Assembly (NCBI GenBank): GCA_004000515.1
Contig: CP034537.1
Span: 4,292,001-4,356,000, forward strand
Reading direction: 5' to 3'
DNA: 64,000 bases
Source of the DNA: Pseudomonas poae
GTDB taxonomy: Bacteria; Pseudomonadota; Gammaproteobacteria; Pseudomonadales; Pseudomonadaceae
The notes under the pieces were generated by a model. That model had not been told where the DNA came from and searched no databases. It saw only the letters and a program-made list of their open reading frames with translations. Every line of letters begins with the position of its first letter. Positions within the stretch are counted from its first letter, which is position 1. This document shows, in pieces, positions 60,667-64,000 of the stretch. Made by a program: the position numbers and the translations under genes.

Positions 60667-61319
60667 GTGAACAGCCTGAAAATGATGACTTGCGCGGGGT
60701 TGGCGTGGCTGCTGGCTGGCTGCAATCCGCTGATGAACGCCTCGCTGGATACGTTCAAGGCGGCGGTGGTCGGTCCCGCTCCGCTGGATTTGACTCAAGC
60801 CCAGGTGGACGCGACGCCGTTCCCCCAGATCAAGGTCACTACAGACTCCAGTGAGGGCGTCATGGCGTTGATTCGCCAGCGTGGCGACCTGCAATTCTGG
60901 GTCGCGTCCGGCAAACAAGTGTTGCTGCTTCGCGACGGTTTGGTGGTGCGCACGGTTGGCCTTGGCGTGGACCTGGATGGCACCCGTTGGCAGGGCCAGT
61001 CGCCGTTCCAACAAGGCCTGCACCGTGTGCCGGAGGGGTATCGCAGTACTCGCCAACTCGATGGCGTTGAGGGGTACCGGATGGGCGTCACGCTCACCAG
61101 TCGGCTGACCCACAAGGGGTTGGAAACCCTCGAGATCCTGCACAAACCGTATGTGCTGTTGCGCGTCGATGAAGACGTCGAGGCGCCCGGTTTCCAGGCA
61201 CGCAATCGTTATTGGGTCGATCCCGATGACGGTTTTATCGTGCAGAGCGAACAGCACCTCACCCCGACCTGACCCTGACCATCACCCAGCTGCAACCCAC
61301 CCGCAAGGACGCCCGATGA
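60667..61319 (+). CDS. gfcB: GfcB/YjbF-like lipoprotein, frameshifted near its end
   Basis: A 217-residue lipoprotein. The signal ends with lipobox LLAGC. The body has GDLQFWVASGKQVLLLRDGL, HRVPEGYRSTRQLDGVEGYR and RNRYWVDPDDGFIVQSEQHL, as in YjbF/GfcB. As read it stops at 61272; restoring C5 in the C4 run near 61262-61265 extends it by TPDLTLTITQLQPTRKDAR to a stop overlapping the next start (ATGA). The start is a GTG at 60667. Its role in polysaccharide export is known only by association. Confidence 0.85.
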
Positions 61320-62076
61320 ACCGTCGAACACTCGCGGCGCTCGCCGTTTTGGGGGGCTGTGTCGGCGCATGCCAGGCTGCCGTCACGGTCAGTGGCCAGG
61401 TGCGCAATGCAGGCGCCATCGAAGTGCAGGCTAGTAGCCGCTTGCTCGATGTGATCCGCGCCTCGCAGCCCGATGCCGAAGGTTATTGGTTGGTGCTGCC
61501 TGGCTGCACCAGCCGTTGCTGGAGCGCCAGGCGCGACTCAAGGCAGGCGTGCTGTTTGACCTGGACACTCTGCATCGGGCGGCCCTCTCCGCTGGAAACG
61601 AACGCCGCGCGCATGTGGCCGCGCAACTCTATCAACAGGTGTCGGCCATGCCGGTGACCGGGCGCCAGGTTGCGATGCTGGACCCGGTGGCGGTGGAAGT
61701 CGGCTTTGCGCAGAACCCGTTGGTCAGCGATGGCGACCGTCTGGTCTACCCGCCGAGGCCCGACAGCGTGCGGGTGCTGGGTGCAGTCGCAACGGCGTGC
61801 ACCTTGGCGTTCCAGGCCCTGCAACCGGCGCGTGACTACCTCAATGCCTGCCCACCCGTGGAGCAGACCGACGACCTGTGGCTGATCCAGCCCGACGGGC
61901 GTGTCACGCGCCTGGGCATTGCCCCATGGAACCGTGAAGACGGCGCGCCACCCGCACCCGGCAGCATGCTGTTGGTGCCACTGCGCAGCGACGACCTGGA
62001 CCCGCCCACCCCGGAACTGAATCAGCAATTGGCCGAGTTTCTCGCCACCCAATCCCCGGCCGAGGTCACGCCTTGA
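61316..62076 (+). CDS. gfcC: GfcC/YjbG-like periplasmic protein, frameshifted
   Basis: A 253-residue periplasmic protein. The signal peptide ends near CQAA; VTVSGQVRNAGAIEVQASSR starts a SLBB-like beta-grasp domain, and HRAALSAGNERRAHVAAQLY and PPRPDSVRVLGAVATACTLA follow. The frame breaks near 61495: TTGGTGCTG must read TTGGTGGCTG (YWLVAAWLHQPLLERQ). The known GfcC structure resembles a Wza domain, so it may interact with the export pore. Coupled at both ends by overlaps. Confidence 0.85.
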
Positions 62077-64000
62077 AATTATGTATTGCGGCCGTGCTGC
62101 TGGTGCCTTGTGGCGTCGTGCATGGCGACCCTCGTTACACCCAAAGTGATTTTTGGCGGCGTAGGGCTGCTGCAAACCCCCACCGCACGCATGGCGCCCG
62201 CCGGCGAACTCAGTGTGAATGCCAACCGTACCGAGCCCTATAGCCGCTACAGTTTTTCGGCGCAGCCGCTGGACTGGCTGGAAGGCACCTTTCGCTACAC
62301 CGCGATTACCAACCGGCTGTACGGTGCCGAGTCGTTCAGTGGCGGGCAAAGCTACAAGGACAAGGCAGTCGACGCCAAAGTGCGCCTGAGTCCGGAAAGC
62401 CACTGGCTGCCCCAGGTGGCGCTGGGGCTGATGGACTTGGGCGGTACAGGCTTGTTTTCCAGTGAATACCTGGTGGCCAACAAACGTTATGGCGACCTGG
62501 ATTTCAGTGCCGGCATCGCCTGGGGCTACCTGGGCAATCGCGGCGACTTCGACAACCCGTTGGGTGTGCTGGACGATAGCTTCAAAACCCGACCCACTGC
62601 CGAAGGCTCAGGCAATTTCTCCAACGGTTATTTTCGCGGGCGGCCCTCGCTGTTCGGGGGCGTTGCCTACCAGACACCCTGGGCACCGTTGAGCGTCAAG
62701 GTTGAATACGAAGGCAACGATTACAAGCACGAGCCGCGCGCCAACCCGTTGCGCCAGGACTCACCGGTCAACCTCGGCGTGGTCTACAAACTCGCCGACT
62801 CCATCGATGTGAGCGCCGCGTGGGAGCGCGGCAATACCGCAATGTTTGGCGTGACCCTGCACACCAATTTTGTCAGCCGCAAGGCACCGGTCAAAACCTA
62901 CGATCCGCCGGCACCCGCGTTGCCGAGCATGGCACCAGCACGCCACCGGACCAGGTGGATTGGGCCCAGGTGGCCCAGCGGCTGCACGACAACGCGGGCT
63001 ACAACGTCGAGCGCATTGCCCAGCGCGGTCCGGAGTTATTGGTGTATGGCGAACAGCAACGCTATTTCTACAGCGCCAAGGCAGTCGGGCGTGCCAGTCG
63101 TATCCTCGATGGCAGTGTGAATGACCAGATCGATTGGTTCACCCTGGTCAACCAGCGCTACGCCATGCCGATCGAAGAGACCAGCGTGCCTCGCGAGACT
63201 TTTTCGCGAGGTGGTCAACAACCGCGAAGACCTGCAGAACCTGCATCGCCAGGTCGAGGTCAATCGCGCCAGCGACAACACCAGACCGTGCTCTACACCG
63301 AACCGCTCAAACCGCTCACGTACGGTGTGGGCCTGGGCTACAAGCAAAACGTCGGTGGGCCGGATGGTCTGCTCTACCAGGTGACCGCCGACCTCGACGC
63401 CGAGTACCGCTTTACGCGCAGTACCTGGTGGAGTGGTTTGCTCAGCGTCAACCTGCTGAACAACTACGACGGCTTCACCTACGACGCGCCCAGCGGATTG
63501 CCACGGGTACGCACCGACCTGCGTCGGTACATGACCAGCGCCGATGTGACCCTGCCAACCTTCCAGCTCAACCATGCGCAACGCCTGGACCAGGACCTGT
63601 ACGGCATGGTCTACGGCGGTTTGCTGGAGTCGATGTACGCCGGCGTCGGCAGTGAAGTGCTGTACCGGCCGATGGGCCAGCGTTGGGCGCTGGGCGCGGA
63701 TGTGAACTACGTGCGTCAACGCGGGTTCGAGCAGGATTTCAGCCTGCGCGATTACCGTACGGTGACCGGGCATATCACCGGCTACACCGATTTGCCATTC
63801 AATACCCAGGGTGCGTTGAGCGTCGGCCGCTACCTGGCCAGGGACTGGGGCGCCACCCTGGACCTGTCGCGCCAATTCAACAACGGTGTGCGCATCGGCG
63901 CATGGATCACCCGTACCAACGTCTCGAAAGAGCAGTTTGGCGAGGGCAGCTTCGACAAAGGCCTTTACCTGTCCATTCCGTTCGATGAGCTGATGAGCCT
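62073..64000 (+). CDS. gfcD: GfcD/YjbH-like outer-membrane beta-barrel protein (5' part), four frameshifts
   Basis: A large YjbH-family protein cut by the window end. The start is a TTG at 62073 overlapping the gfcC stop; the signal peptide is KLCIAAVLLVPCGVVHGD. The conserved N-terminus is GGVGLLQTPTARMAPAGELS; WGYLGNRGDFDNP follows, and the second half has barrel strands (YGVGLGYKQNVGGPDGLLYQ). Frameshifts: T5 should be T4 near 62142-62146, G2 to G3 near 62944, T5 to T4 near 63199-63203, C2 to C3 near 63284. Predicted outer-membrane partner in polymer export or modification. Confidence 0.88.

Overview
The window looks like chromosomal DNA of a Pseudomonas of the P. fluorescens group. The evidence is high-GC coding sequence, typical Pseudomonas gene neighbourhoods (glycerol ABC transporter, Roc-type regulators beside chaperone-usher genes) and several REP/REPIN palindromes built on GTGGGAGCGGGCTTGC or GTGGGAGCTGGCTTGC. 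One feature dominates interpretation: about 36 genes or gene parts are interrupted by single-base frameshifts, nearly all at homopolymer runs. Restoring one base each time gives full-length proteins with normal family lengths. I treat these as probable sequencing or assembly indels, annotate the merged spans as CDS, and name the frameshift position in each entry.

Layout. 1-2565: end of a glycerol-type ABC transporter operon (permease, DUF2160 protein, binding protein). 2620-8417: two AraC regulators, each divergent from a short-chain dehydrogenase, with VOC, NAD(P)-binding and NTF2-like genes, then a scar where a LysR gene and an SDR gene have both lost their 5' halves. 8487-10090: an unknown protein and an orphan sulfonate/taurine-type binding protein. 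10156-17705: LysR regulator, a complete branched-chain-amino-acid-type ABC transporter and two enzymes (AtcB- and AtcC-like) expected to convert 2-aminothiazoline-4-carboxylate to L-cysteine. 17838-19709: AraC regulator and YfeH-like transporter.

19718-32950: a Roc/Bvg-type signalling cluster (EAL protein, NarL-type regulator, BvgS-like hybrid kinase, REC-EAL protein, half-length REC protein) wrapped around a Cup-like chaperone-usher fimbrial operon. Inverted heptads resembling BvgA/RcsB sites, in places repeated every 21-22 bp, precede the EAL gene, the regulator gene and the fimbrial operon. A 0.9 kb inverted repeat holding two REPINs lies between the kinase and the fimbriae. 33045-39661: SotB-like efflux pump, sulfonate-type ABC transporter genes, a PAP2-like membrane protein and two unknown proteins.

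39880-64000: an exopolysaccharide locus. A minus-strand block (wzb, wzc, ugd, flippase, polymerase, two glycosyltransferases) has an ops-like element before ugd and sits beside a divergent rfaH-like gene. A plus-strand block encodes glycosyltransferases, a WcaF-like acetyltransferase, GDP-fucose synthesis (gmd, fcl, gmm, manC), WcaI, and a GfcA-Wza-GfcB-GfcC-GfcD export module cut by the window end. The gene set suggests a fucose- and glucuronate-containing, acylated, colanic-acid-like polymer. The 39.7-44.4 kb part is visibly AT-rich, suggesting horizontal acquisition.
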